Made by a program: the position numbers and the translations under genes. A stretch of 64,000 nt of DNA from Thermoleophilia bacterium. Its GTDB lineage: Bacteria; Actinomycetota; Thermoleophilia; RBG-16-64-13. The stretch covers positions 248,001-312,000 of the forward strand of contig JAOAGT010000002.1 in NCBI GenBank assembly GCA_026415615.1, written 5' to 3'. Below the pieces are notes generated by a model. The model saw only the letters and a list, made by a program, of their open reading frames with translations. It was not told the DNA's origin and ran no database searches. Shown piece by piece: positions 8,202 to 17,318 of this stretch. How positions within the stretch are numbered: the first letter of the stretch is position 1; every line of letters begins with the position of its first letter.

Positions 8202-8639
8202 ATGCAAACCATTGTGGTGGGAGTGGACGGTTCGGAAGCGGCAGGAGTCGCCCTGGAATTCGCAGTAGAGGAAGCCACCATCCGGGGGGCTGAGCTTCGC
8301 GTCATTTCGGTTTGGGAGCTCCCCACGTTTCCGAAACCGGATTTTGAACCGGGAGCTTTGCCGCAAGAGTACTTAGGTCTGGAAGCTCAAGCGGAAAAGA
8401 TCGTGGCCGAAGCGGTAAAGCGGGTCAAGGAGCTAAATCCCAACTTGCCTTGCAAGGGAGAGACACGCGAAGGTCGCCCCCAAATAGTGCTGGTAGAAGA
8501 AGCCATGGGCGCGGACCTACTGGTGGTGGGCCGACATGGCAAAGGAAGACTTGCCTCTTTGCTAATGGGGTCCGTCAGCCGGCATGTGGCAGACCACGCT
8601 CCTTGTCCCGTGATAATTGTTCCGCCTCTAGAGAAATAG
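8202..8639 (+). CDS. Universal stress protein (UspA family)
   Basis: A 145-residue cytoplasmic UspA-family protein. The N-terminal strand TIVVGVDGSEAA and the C-terminal nucleotide-binding signature VVGRHGKGRLASLLMGSVS are both present, matching the ATP-binding class (G-2x-G-9x-G-S). Proteins of this class help cells survive starvation, heat or redox stress. The ATG at 8202 is preceded by GGGGAGGAG. A short-chain dehydrogenase gene starts 5 bases after the stop, suggesting a shared transcript. Physiological trigger unknown. Confidence 0.92.
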   Translation: MQTIVVGVDGSEAAGVALEFAVEEATIRGAELRVISVWELPTFPKPDFEPGALPQEYLGLEAQAEKIVAEAVKRVKELNPNLPCKGETREGRPQIVLVEEAMGADLLVVGRHGKGRLASLLMGSVSRHVADHAPCPVIIVPPLEK

Positions 8640-8644
8640 CCTCG

Positions 8645-9484
8645 GTGGTGCGCGGTCTCCCGAAACGCTACAGTCTTGCGCGGCGCTATGGTCTAGCCGA
8701 ACGCTACGGTCACTGGGCGCTTGTAGCAGGCGCCTCCGAAGGTCTAGGGGCAGCGTATGCCCGGGCTCTTGCAGCCGAGAAACTAAACCTCATTCTGGCC
8801 GCTCGGCGACGGTCTATGCTCGAGAATCTCGCTGCCGAGCTCGGGGCTAGGTTTGGGGTGCACACGCGGGTTTGCGCGGGTGATCTTGCTGCCCCTGAGT
8901 TTCTCGCCGAGCTTGTTTCTGTTTGTGCCGATCTAGAGCTCGGGGTCATCGTTTACAACGCTGCCCACTCGCCCGTCGGGGAGTTTCTGTCCCTTGATGT
9001 CGCAGATGTGGAGCGCATAGGTGCAGTGAATGTGCTGGCTCCTTCGCTTCTCTTGCGGCAACTTGTGCCTGGCATGCTCGCCCGTGGGCGGGGGGCCGTG
9101 GTGCTTATGAGTTCGGTGGCCGGTAATCAGGGCTCACCGAACATCGCCATGTACGCCGCTACGAAGGCTTTCAACCGGGTACTTGCCGAGGGACTATGGC
9201 AGGAATGGAAGGGACGCGGCATCGATGTGGTGGCTTGCTGTGCAGGAGCGGTGCGTACGCCTGGTTACGCCGAGACTGCATCTGGTGATGCGCCTGGCAC
9301 TCTTGATCCAGACGAGGTGGCCAGACAGACCCTGGCCCGACTTGGGCGTGGGCCGGTGGTGATTCCGGGTTTTGTCAACCAAGCAGCAAGTTTTCTTATG
9401 ACTCGGCTTCTTCCGAAACGGACCGCTATCGCCATTATGGCTGGTTCGACCGAGGGGCTGGCACCCAAGGGCAGCAAACAGTAG
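8645..9484 (+). CDS. Short-chain dehydrogenase/reductase
   Basis: A classical-type SDR (279 residues) using NAD(P)H to oxidise or reduce a carbonyl/alcohol substrate. The cofactor motif is GASEGLGAAYA. The NAG motif is replaced by YNAAH, the catalytic serine lies in LMSSVAG and the YAATK motif supplies Tyr and Lys. The start is taken as GTG at 8645 (GTG at 8648 is equally possible), just after the stress-protein stop. The frame is open back to 8450, but that part only overlaps the stress gene. The next gene downstream encodes a sterol-reductase-like protein, so a sterol or isoprenoid substrate is possible but unproven. Confidence 0.88.
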   Translation: MVRGLPKRYSLARRYGLAERYGHWALVAGASEGLGAAYARALAAEKLNLILAARRRSMLENLAAELGARFGVHTRVCAGDLAAPEFLAELVSVCADLELGVIVYNAAHSPVGEFLSLDVADVERIGAVNVLAPSLLLRQLVPGMLARGRGAVVLMSSVAGNQGSPNIAMYAATKAFNRVLAEGLWQEWKGRGIDVVACCAGAVRTPGYAETASGDAPGTLDPDEVARQTLARLGRGPVVIPGFVNQAASFLMTRLLPKRTAIAIMAGSTEGLAPKGSKQ

Positions 9485-9497
9485 GCAAGGGGGAAGT

Positions 9498-10583
9498 ATG
9501 GTAGAGCACGTAGCAGGGTTCTTTGCGCCGTGGATCATCTATGCGGTGATCTTGGGCTTACATTTGATACTCCCCGCTCGCAGGGTAGTGGGCTATGTAA
9601 CTGATCCGCGCACGGGAAAGCCGTATGAGTACCGGCTGAACGGTGTGCCGGTCCTGATCGTGATGCTGGTGCTGTGGGCGGTGCTGGGTGTGACCGGCAC
9701 GCTTTCGTGGGATTGGCTGTATCTGCACCGGTGGTCGGGGCTGGCAGGGGCCTTTGTTCTCGGGGTAGTGTTCAGCATCGCAGTGGTTCTAGCAGCTCCT
9801 CCGGTTGGGCGCTCATGGCTCGCCGAGTTCTACTTCGGCCGGTGGGAAAATCGGCAGTTCTGGAACGCCCGGGTGGACGCCAAGATGTTCTTGTATCTAG
9901 TTGGAGCGGTCATGTTGGCCCTCAATCTCCTTTCTTTTACTGCGCACCATGTGATCCTGTACGGGTATGACTTGGCCCCTGGTGTACTGCTCTACTGTGG
10001 TCTTTTCCTGTGGTTTGTTGTGGACTACCTCGTGTTTGAGAGAGTTCATCTCTACACGTACGACATTTTTGCTGAGCGGGTAGGTTTCAAGCTTGGCTTT
10101 GGGTGTCTAACTTTTTACCCCTATTTCTACCCGATTGGGCTGTGGGCTACAGCTCATATGTCGGACCCGGGCGCGCCCACCTGGCTGCTTGTGCTTGCAG
10201 CGGTCGTATTTTTTGCGGGCTGGGCTCTTTCCCGAGGAGCAAACATGCAGAAGTTCTATTTCAAGACCAGTCCGGAGCGGGTTTTTCTTGGGTTCCTAAA
10301 GCCGACGGCGCTTAGCAACGGGGAAAGATCACTTCTTTGTTCGGGGTTTTGGGGTGTTGCCCGGCACATTAATTACTTAGGCGAGATCCTGATGGCGGTA
10401 GGCTTGACGCTTGCCTTGGGCAGGCCGGGGCTTTGGGTGCCCTGGCTTTATCCCCTTTACTACATTTTCTTGCTTGTCCCGCGCGAGCGAGCTGACGAGC
10501 GCCGCTGTGCTGCTAAGTACGGAGATCTGTGGCAGGAGTATCGGCGGCGCGTGCCGCGACGGATAGTACCCTGGCTGTACTAG
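9498..10583 (+). CDS. ERG4/ERG24 family sterol reductase-like membrane protein
   Basis: A 361-residue, multi-helix membrane protein of the family that includes yeast delta(14)-sterol reductase (ERG24) and C24(28)-sterol reductase (ERG4). Family hallmarks are RGANMQKFYFK near residue 247, GFWGVARHINYLGEI near 285, and the C-terminal RADERRCAAKYGDLW...RRRVPRRIVPWLY block that binds NADPH and substrate in homologues. Length is close to the family norm. A GGGGG-type site lies before the ATG at 9498, 13 bp after the SDR gene. Reduction of a sterol double bond is the family reaction. The bacterium's true substrate, sterol or another polycyclic isoprenoid, is unknown. No squalene cyclase or epoxidase gene is in the window. 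Confidence 0.85.
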   Translation: MVEHVAGFFAPWIIYAVILGLHLILPARRVVGYVTDPRTGKPYEYRLNGVPVLIVMLVLWAVLGVTGTLSWDWLYLHRWSGLAGAFVLGVVFSIAVVLAAPPVGRSWLAEFYFGRWENRQFWNARVDAKMFLYLVGAVMLALNLLSFTAHHVILYGYDLAPGVLLYCGLFLWFVVDYLVFERVHLYTYDIFAERVGFKLGFGCLTFYPYFYPIGLWATAHMSDPGAPTWLLVLAAVVFFAGWALSRGANMQKFYFKTSPERVFLGFLKPTALSNGERSLLCSGFWGVARHINYLGEILMAVGLTLALGRPGLWVPWLYPLYYIFLLVPRERADERRCAAKYGDLWQEYRRRVPRRIVPWLY

Positions 10584-10596
10584 GGACAGGAGCGGC

Positions 10597-11523
10597 CTAG
10601 CCAAACAAGGCGTGATAAATGCGAATGGCTGCTGGGCCCAAGATGACCACAAACAGCGTTGGGAAGATGCAGAACACTAGGGGCAGAAGCATCTTTACCT
10701 GTGCTTTTTGTGATCTCTCCTCAATGCTCTGGCGACGCACTGTGCGGATAGTATCGGCTTGTACTCGCAGCACCTGTCCCAAGCCAATACCGAGTCTCTG
10801 CGACTGATTAAGCGCGCTTACAAAATTAGTGAGCTCCTCCACGTCGCAGCGCTCAGCCAGCCGGCGCAGAGCCGTTTCGCGGCTTTCGCCCATACGAATA
10901 TGGTGCAGGGTGATTAGGATCTCCTCCCGCAAGGGATCGCGCAGCTTCTCCGAGATCTTGGCTAGGGCGGAGTCTAGCCCCAGCCCGGCCTCCACCGTTA
11001 CCGTTAGCAGGTCAAGAAAATCTGGGAGAGCCCGGGCGATGAGTTGTTGACGCTGCTTTATAGCTACCCGGACCATGATGTCGGGTAGGTAGTACGTGAG
11101 GGCTACCACTATCGCAGCGAGCACCACAAACCAGATCAGGGGCAGTAATTTCGTGGAAGCAAGCACTATGAGCACTAGTAAGCCGATAGTAAGAGAAAGG
11201 AACTTGACCGCCAGCAGGCCATTTGCGTCTAGTCCCCAAGGTCGCCCTGCGCGCTCTACCTTGATCTCCAGATTACGTATTCGTCCTTGAGGAGTGATGA
11301 AGCGGGAAAAAGCGGCTAAACGCATCAAGGCAGGCTTAAGCAGTCTCTGCGAGGCGGGTCTCGATAGCTCGAGCTGTCGAAGGGTTCGGGCATCACGCCC
11401 CTCGATTCGTTGCAAGGCGAGGCGGGCCCTGTTCGCTCCCGACGGTCTGGTGCCCCAAGCTACCACACCTACGGCTCCCAAAAGGAGAACGAACACACCG
11501 ATGTAGACTACGTAGGCCATCAT
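10597..11523 (-). CDS. tadC: Tad pilus inner-membrane platform protein TadC
   Basis: A type II secretion system F-domain protein (308 residues), one of the two platform proteins on which the TadA ATPase assembles Flp pili. Hydrophobic helices flank the F domain; the helical core includes DFLDLLTVTVEAGLGLDSAL and ends with membrane segments near LPLVFCIFPTLFVVILGPA. It is the last gene of the Tad operon, separated by 6 bp from the VWA-TadB gene. It ends convergently with the sterol-reductase gene, only 13 bp away. Confidence 0.9.
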   Translation of the reverse strand: MMAYVVYIGVFVLLLGAVGVVAWGTRPSGANRARLALQRIEGRDARTLRQLELSRPASQRLLKPALMRLAAFSRFITPQGRIRNLEIKVERAGRPWGLDANGLLAVKFLSLTIGLLVLIVLASTKLLPLIWFVVLAAIVVALTYYLPDIMVRVAIKQRQQLIARALPDFLDLLTVTVEAGLGLDSALAKISEKLRDPLREEILITLHHIRMGESRETALRRLAERCDVEELTNFVSALNQSQRLGIGLGQVLRVQADTIRTVRRQSIEERSQKAQVKMLLPLVFCIFPTLFVVILGPAAIRIYHALFG

Positions 11524-11529
11524 TTCTCC

Positions 11530-13704
11530 CTACACATTCACGCGAGTTATCGCCCGCATCCAAAAAATGCCAATGACGAGAAGCACAAAGGCCACGCTCA
11601 GCATCACCCATCCTGCGACTGTGGTGTAAAGCAGACTCAGATACGTGCGGTTGAAGACGGCGACAAAAGCTCCAATGGCAAAGGGTAGAACGATAAGAAT
11701 TATGGCGCTTATCCGACCTTCGGCAGTAAGGGTGCGGATGTCTCTCCTTAGCTTGGCTCGTTCGCGCAGGGTGGCGGCGATAGATTCGTAGATCTCCGCT
11801 AAGTTGCCCCCTACTTGCCTTTGGATGATGGTCACCATCACCGCCCAATCGAAGGCTTCGGATTTCATGTCTTCCGCTATGGCTCTAAGTGCGTCCTCTG
11901 GAGCGATGCCCAAGCGCTGCTGGGCGATAATCTTGCGAAACTCAGATGCAGTGGGCTCGGGTGCTTCCGACGCCACGGTGGCGATGGCCTGTTCGAGACC
12001 CTGCCCCGCTCGCAGTGAACCAGCTAGCAAAGTGAGAGTGTTGGGGACCTGTTCTTCAAAGGCCTGCCTGCGGCTTCTGGCTTTCGAATTGAGCCACAGC
12101 AGTGGCAGAAAAACTACCAGCAAGGCTAGCACTACCACGAGGATAATTGGTGCTTTGAGCAGGCTTGCCGCCACTACGACCACCACCACTCCCACCAGGT
12201 GAATCAGGGCAAATTCCGACGCTCGGAACTTCAGATTGGCGTCATCGATCATCTTCTGGAGGGGGAGTTGGTACCCACGCAAGGCAAGAAAACGCTGAAC
12301 GATGCGAGTATGGAGCTTCTGCCGGCCTTGCTCTTCGTCGAGGGCTCGCGGCCCCAGGTTTCGTCGATGCTCGAGCAGGTCGCTGTACTCGGCAAGCACA
12401 TTACGCTTGGGAAAGATGACCCCTGAAATCAAGTAGAAGAACACGAAGACCAAGGCAAAGATCACCACTCCCATCACATAGCGGCTGTAGTCCCAGTCTA
12501 GGAAGCGCTGTATCAGTCCTGATTCCGGTACGGAGGCCACTACCTCGGTTGTGGGAACGACCAACGTTGTTGAGGTTGGCGTGGCGGTCTCACCAGTGGA
12601 GCTTGTCTCCGGGTAAATGAACCCTCGCTCAGCCTGCGCCGTGCCTGCTCCAGTCCTAACTGCAACTACGAGCCGTCCAGCCTGGCTTGCTTGCTTGCCT
12701 GCAGGCATGTCGAAGGTGAGCACATACTGGTTGTGAATTTCCTTGGCCAGAGTTTTATACAAAGAGGTGAGGGTCTCCGGATCAGGAGTTTCCAGATACC
12801 GACCTCCTGTGGCTTCGGCGATGCTTACAAGAGGCTGGGAGTCAAATTCTTTGGTCTTAAGACCTACAGCGTAAACCTGCACCCCGCTTGCCCGGGCGAC
12901 AGTCATCACCTCTTCCAGTTTGGCCAGGCTGACCGTGTCACCTCCGTCCGAAAGAAGAATCAGGTAACGCGCGCCTATTGCACTCGGGCCTGTCGTTGCA
13001 GGGGAGACTCCACCGGAAGGTGCTAGTCCAAAAGATGAGAAGCTCTTAAGCAATGCGTCGTAGAGGGCAGTCTCCTTTTGTGGATTTAGCTTATTCAGGG
13101 AAGCGACGAGAGCCGTTTGATCACTCGTAAAGCCCTGGAGTGTGCGAAAACCTTCGTTGAAGGCTTGGACTGCCGCTGTGTCTGTGGGACTCATGGTCTT
13201 TATGAAGCTGGCCGCTGCTTCTGCTGCCGCCTTGATGGCCTCGCCTTTCATGCTTCCCGACTCATCTATAAGGAGAACAGTCTGCACTGGCAAAGCTGTT
13301 TCTGCCTGCGCTTCCTCAACCGATGTGATAGGCGCGGGCATGCCGTCCACCTCTACGCTGAACGCGTCGCTGGTTAGCGCGCCTAGAGATGGAGCAAGGT
13401 CTCCGCCAAGTTGTACAGTAGCCGAGGCACTCGGGTATTCGGTCAGGTCAAAAGAGTTGATGGACAAAGTAAGGCTTTCCGGAGCAAGCGCCGCAGCTGT
13501 GTTTCCGGCCGGGGCCACCAGCCCTCCAAGGGTAAGCACAAGTGCTGCTAGTAGCGAAGCCCGAAAAGCGACTCGTCCGCAGCCTGTACGGAGCCATGCA
13601 CCGCGAATCTGCATATGTCCGCGGCTGTCGTTAGCGGCGCCGGCGCCACGTGTGGCGCGGCGCCGCAATGGGTCGTGCAGTCTAAAGAGCCAAGGATGTG
13701 TCAT
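11530..13704 (-). CDS. Fusion of von Willebrand A domain and TadB (type II secretion F) platform protein
   Basis: A 724-residue membrane protein. A signal-like hydrophobic stretch near the N-terminus is followed by a von Willebrand A domain with an intact metal-site motif DESGSMKG, an extracytoplasmic Ser/Thr-rich stretch, one membrane helix (YVMGVVIFALVFVFFYLI), and a C-terminal TadB-type F domain with further helices. TadB normally lacks the VWA part. The start is uncertain. ATG 13704 overlaps the end of tadA by 23 bp and is chosen here. ATG 13614 would remove 30 Arg-rich residues and leave the hairpin at 13634-13666 between genes. It probably joins pilus assembly to surface adhesion or sensing. 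Confidence 0.85.
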   Translation of the reverse strand: MTHPWLFRLHDPLRRRATRGAGAANDSRGHMQIRGAWLRTGCGRVAFRASLLAALVLTLGGLVAPAGNTAAALAPESLTLSINSFDLTEYPSASATVQLGGDLAPSLGALTSDAFSVEVDGMPAPITSVEEAQAETALPVQTVLLIDESGSMKGEAIKAAAEAAASFIKTMSPTDTAAVQAFNEGFRTLQGFTSDQTALVASLNKLNPQKETALYDALLKSFSSFGLAPSGGVSPATTGPSAIGARYLILLSDGGDTVSLAKLEEVMTVARASGVQVYAVGLKTKEFDSQPLVSIAEATGGRYLETPDPETLTSLYKTLAKEIHNQYVLTFDMPAGKQASQAGRLVVAVRTGAGTAQAERGFIYPETSSTGETATPTSTTLVVPTTEVVASVPESGLIQRFLDWDYSRYVMGVVIFALVFVFFYLISGVIFPKRNVLAEYSDLLEHRRNLGPRALDEEQGRQKLHTRIVQRFLALRGYQLPLQKMIDDANLKFRASEFALIHLVGVVVVVVAASLLKAPIILVVVLALLVVFLPLLWLNSKARSRRQAFEEQVPNTLTLLAGSLRAGQGLEQAIATVASEAPEPTASEFRKIIAQQRLGIAPEDALRAIAEDMKSEAFDWAVMVTIIQRQVGGNLAEIYESIAATLRERAKLRRDIRTLTAEGRISAIILIVLPFAIGAFVAVFNRTYLSLLYTTVAGWVMLSVAFVLLVIGIFWMRAITRVNV
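13634..13666. repeat. GC-rich inverted repeat at the start of the VWA-TadB gene
   Basis: Left arm 13634-13649 and right arm 13652-13666 are reverse complements except for one extra base in the left arm, with a 2-base loop. It lies either at the very start of the VWA-TadB coding region or in the gap after tadA, depending on which start is real. A role in lowering downstream expression is possible. Confidence 0.75.
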
Positions 13705-15061
13705 AGGTCTCAAAGGCAAAGATGTCGTCCGGGAGTGTCACCCCGTGCTTCTGCAGGATGGGAAGGAAGCTTGGCCGAATGCCCGTGCTTTTTAGGCGCC
13801 CCAGGTACTGGCCGTCTTCGCTGATACCAGCTGCAAAGTCAAAAACAAAGAGGTTCTGGAGAGTAATGACGTCTCCTTCCATACCTGTGATCTCAGTGAT
13901 CTGCGTGATGCGGCGGGTGCCGTCAGCCAAACGCGCCTGATGCACAATCAAGTGGATGGCGCGCGAGATTTGCTCGCGTATAGCTCTCACCGGAAGATCC
14001 ATACCGGCCATAAGCACCATGGTCTCCACTCGCGAGAGAGCATCGCGTGGCGAGTTTGCGTGCACGGTAGAAAGTGAGCCATCGTGGCCTGTGTTCATCG
14101 CCTGGAGCATGTCCAAGGCCTCGCCCCCACGGATCTCGCCAACGATTATGCGGTCGGGTCGCATACGCAGGGCGTTTCGCACCAAATCGCGGATGGTGAC
14201 CTCTCCCTTACCCTCGATATTGGGCGGCCGATACTCCAAACTCACGATATGCTCGTGACTCAACTTAAGCTCGGCTGCGTCCTCAATAGTGATGATGCGC
14301 TCGTCGGGTGGGATGTAGCTGGAAAGTACATTCAGGGTGGTGGTCTTACCTACGCCGGTTCCCCCGCTCACTAGGATGTTGAGTCGCCCGCGAACGCAAG
14401 CCTTGAGAAAGTCGGCGGCTCGCTTAGTCAGTGTCTTGAACTCAATTAGATCTTCAGTGGTGTACGGCTCGGCTGAGAACTTGCGGATGGTGAGTGCTGG
14501 TCCACGCACTGATAGCGGCGGAAGAATGACGTTCACTCGCGATCCATCGGGGAGTCGAGCATCGACGTATGGCGATGATTCGTCCACGCGGCGCCCTACT
14601 TGACCAACGATCTTCTGGATGATCCGACGCATGTGACCTTCGTCGCGGAAACGTTTGTCGGTCTTGAAGATCTTTCCGCCGCGTTCGATATAGATGTCCC
14701 GATACCCGTTACACATAATCTCGGTGATCGTTGGATCCTGAAGGAACTCCTCAATGGGACCGTAGCCCAAGACTTCGGCCATCAGCTCGTCAATTAGCTC
14801 TTGGCGCTCTGTGCGGGGCATCGGGACATGCTGGGTGGCCAGACCCTCCTCGATCTTGCTGCGCACTAGCCTTCTGAGTTCGGCCTCTGGCACGGACTGG
14901 TTGTAGAGACGGGCACCCAGGTCGCGAATCACTAGGGCGTGAATGCTGCTCTTTAGCTCACTTTGGCGATCAAAAGCGCTTTCCAGGCGGTCTCGAGCTA
15001 CTGGGCCCTGCTGTGCTTGGCTCTGCTGTGTCATGTATGTTCCGTCATGTTGCGGCTCCAT
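13682..15061 (-). CDS. tadA: Tad pilus assembly ATPase TadA/CpaF
   Basis: A secretion ATPase of the VirB11/CpaF family, cytoplasmic, powering Flp pilus polymerisation and probably retraction. The Walker A is GGTGVGKTT, Walker B is RIIVGEIRGGE, and the His box STVHANSPRDALSRVE follows. The N-terminal domain is typical for CpaF. The ATG at 15061 has a GGGGGAG site 5 bases upstream. The frame continues to a GTG at 15109, giving 16 extra residues with a weaker site. It overlaps or abuts the VWA-TadB gene. Confidence 0.95.
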   Translation of the reverse strand: MEPQHDGTYMTQQSQAQQGPVARDRLESAFDRQSELKSSIHALVIRDLGARLYNQSVPEAELRRLVRSKIEEGLATQHVPMPRTERQELIDELMAEVLGYGPIEEFLQDPTITEIMCNGYRDIYIERGGKIFKTDKRFRDEGHMRRIIQKIVGQVGRRVDESSPYVDARLPDGSRVNVILPPLSVRGPALTIRKFSAEPYTTEDLIEFKTLTKRAADFLKACVRGRLNILVSGGTGVGKTTTLNVLSSYIPPDERIITIEDAAELKLSHEHIVSLEYRPPNIEGKGEVTIRDLVRNALRMRPDRIIVGEIRGGEALDMLQAMNTGHDGSLSTVHANSPRDALSRVETMVLMAGMDLPVRAIREQISRAIHLIVHQARLADGTRRITQITEITGMEGDVITLQNLFVFDFAAGISEDGQYLGRLKSTGIRPSFLPILQKHGVTLPDDIFAFETYDTSLAL

Positions 15062-15184
15062 GTTTTCTCCCCCGGCTGCTCCGTTAGAAATGCGGTCACC
15101 CAGGCTCACGTGAACCGCCTCTTACTGGTTTCGGCAGTCCGCCGAGGCACCTTCATAACTGCTAGATAACTGTTGCTAGCCATG

Positions 15185-16396
15185 TCACTTTGAAGCACTC
15201 GCCGGGTTTCGGCGCATTTCAAGAAGTTGGGCGACCGGCGCCCCATTTGTGCTGAGTCTGAGCGACTCCACCAGCTTGGCCAACTCCTTGGATACCTTCT
15301 CTCGCGGCCTTGAAAGAAGTAGAGCCTCTCCGGCATTTAAGGCACGCGGTACCTCAATGGAGCTCGAGATGCTGACCCGTATTGGCTGCCCCAAATGCTT
15401 TTCGCTTTCCTTTAAGTCCAGCCCTACCTTGGTGCCGGCGCGGTTCATGACCACGATCAGCTTATCCTCCGGATAAGCCATCAGGCCGAGAGTCCTAAGC
15501 ATGGTCTTGAGATTCTTAATGGTGGGGATGTCTGGGTTTGCGACCAAAAGCACATGGTCTGCCCAGTCCAGAGCCACAAGGACTCTTTCCTCAAAGAATG
15601 GCGGGGTGTCTACAACCACGAAATCGTAGCTACTCTGCACTACTTCGAGGATGGCTTTTACATCGCTTACTGTCACTTGCTCGGCCTCGTCTGGATAAAG
15701 AGGAGCGGGCAAAACGCTTAGCCCCGAAGCGTGTCTCAGCATGAACTCTTCCATCAAGGTGGAGTCAAAGTCAGCGTAGCCTTGCACTAGGTCAAAAAGC
15801 GTGCGTTCCGGAACCAGACCTAAAGCGATGGCTGCGTCGCCGAACTGAAGATCAAGATCAACGAGAGCTGTGCGCTTGCCAGCGGCAGCAAGACCAACGG
15901 CGATATTGATAGCGATGAAGGTCTTGCCGGTGCCTCCCTTGGTACTAGCCACAACAATGCGGCGGGCAACCTTTGGTTCTTTCTCAGCGAGCACGTCGGC
16001 GGCGATTCTTTCTAGGGCGGTGCGTTTTCCCTTGCTAACCTCCGCCGCCGCCTCGAGGGTTGCAAATAGCTCTTTCTTGTCTACCGGAATCTCGAGAAGG
16101 TCACGGGCTCCAGCCTGTAACGCACGCCGAAAATCAGAGGGCGCAGGATTCAAGGCTACTAGGACCGCGCTTACTCCGGGCACCTGGGCCAGAATCTTCT
16201 GGATGGTTACGAAACCATCCTCGGGTTGGAGATCAGCGGCGATCAGGACAACGTCAGGACGCAGCTTGCTCGTGTTGCTAAGAGCGACTCCGGAATCAGC
16301 GCACTCAATCACCTCACTAACGCTCTTGTAGGTCTTAAGATCGCGGACTACACTCGAGCGAACTGGCTCGCTTGGTATAGCGACAAGTACTTTCAC
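15185..16396 (-). CDS. TadZ/CpaE-like ParA-family ATPase with receiver-like domain
   Basis: A 403-residue protein with an N-terminal receiver-like domain (residues 1-120, no clear phosphoacceptor context) and a MinD/ParA-type ATPase with the deviant Walker A STKGGTGKTF (KGGTGKT at 153-159). In other Tad systems TadZ/CpaE places the pilus machine at the cell pole. The start is a GTG at 16396 with GGTGAGG upstream. It begins 6 bases after the cpaB stop. A 123-bp gap separates it from tadA and holds no recognised signal. Confidence 0.88.
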   Translation of the reverse strand: MKVLVAIPSEPVRSSVVRDLKTYKSVSEVIECADSGVALSNTSKLRPDVVLIAADLQPEDGFVTIQKILAQVPGVSAVLVALNPAPSDFRRALQAGARDLLEIPVDKKELFATLEAAAEVSKGKRTALERIAADVLAEKEPKVARRIVVASTKGGTGKTFIAINIAVGLAAAGKRTALVDLDLQFGDAAIALGLVPERTLFDLVQGYADFDSTLMEEFMLRHASGLSVLPAPLYPDEAEQVTVSDVKAILEVVQSSYDFVVVDTPPFFEERVLVALDWADHVLLVANPDIPTIKNLKTMLRTLGLMAYPEDKLIVVMNRAGTKVGLDLKESEKHLGQPIRVSISSSIEVPRALNAGEALLLSRPREKVSKELAKLVESLRLSTNGAPVAQLLEMRRNPASASK

Positions 16397-16402
16397 AGCG
16401 CC

Positions 16403-17239
16403 TCACCGCAGTAGATTAAGAAGCGAACGGCCGGCCGTCTCGACCTCGGTTGTGTCTTCCGCCGGTACCAATGTAAACCATACCCTTCCAAACTCTTGCG
16501 CAAACACCAGTTTCTCTGCGTCTGCTGGACTCACCATCAGGGTGATCACCGGGTTGCTGGGAACCCGCTGGGTGCTCTCGCCGCTGCTAAACACACCACC
16601 TCCGCCAGTGGTCTCAGTCTCCACCAACGGGTCGACTGCCAGCACCTCTACCTGCTGCAAGATAACCCTGCTCAAAGGCGAGAAAGTGGTGGTCAGGTCA
16701 AGACCGGTTAGCTGCTCGATTCTCGCGACTTCGGCTGGTGAGAGTACTGCCCCCAGGGCAAGCTGGACTTGCTGGAAATCTTCAGCCTCGAAGGTGGCGA
16801 TGACGTCCACCCGGTCGCCTTCTTTGATGGCCCCGCCCACGGCGTTGTAGCGGTCAATGGGAAGGGTGATAGCGCGCATGCCTTGCTTGATCCGGAACGA
16901 AAGGCTCTGTTTTTCAGGTACTCCTAACTGGCTCTGGAGGATCTGCTGCCCTTTCAGAATTGGCATTGTAGTGACCTTGCCCTGAAGGGCAGCCTCACTT
17001 GTCAACGCACCAGGAACCACGGCGCTCAAAGGAACTTGTTGGAGTTCGGTCAACTGCTTTTCTATGATGATCTCTCCTGTCGTCCGCGCAGGAATGTTTT
17101 CCTTGGCCACCAGGACCGTTTGTACTTGTTCAACTGTCGTTGTCTCCTTCTCAAGCGAAGACACATACCAGACCACCAACCCCGCCGCGGCTAGAGCCAG
17201 CACCACGGCGACGATGATGGCGATCGTCCTTCGGCGCAC
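16403..17239 (-). CDS. cpaB: Flp pilus assembly protein CpaB/RcpC
   Basis: A 278-residue membrane-anchored protein with one N-terminal membrane helix (residues 5-26) and an SAF domain (VLVAKENIPARTTG and following). This is the arrangement of CpaB/RcpC, which acts outside the membrane at the Tad pilus base. The start is a GTG at 17239 with GGGAG upstream. In Gram-negatives this protein works with the secretin. No secretin is present here, which fits a single-membrane cell. Confidence 0.85.
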   Translation of the reverse strand: MRRRTIAIIVAVVLALAAAGLVVWYVSSLEKETTTVEQVQTVLVAKENIPARTTGEIIIEKQLTELQQVPLSAVVPGALTSEAALQGKVTTMPILKGQQILQSQLGVPEKQSLSFRIKQGMRAITLPIDRYNAVGGAIKEGDRVDVIATFEAEDFQQVQLALGAVLSPAEVARIEQLTGLDLTTTFSPLSRVILQQVEVLAVDPLVETETTGGGGVFSSGESTQRVPSNPVITLMVSPADAEKLVFAQEFGRVWFTLVPAEDTTEVETAGRSLLNLLR

Positions 17240-17318
17240 GTTTTGCTCCCTTCAGTTGTTGCCACAGGTACAGAGAAGATTCGGCTCCAATCGCTCGCAT
17301 GCAGCCGAGCCTTCGACC

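Noticed and set aside
13682-15061. Tad ATPase as a conjugation or type IV secretion VirB11 protein
   Set aside because: Neighbours are Flp pilins, TadE, TadG, CpaB, TadZ, TadB and TadC, and no relaxase or coupling protein is present, so a pilus role is far more likely.
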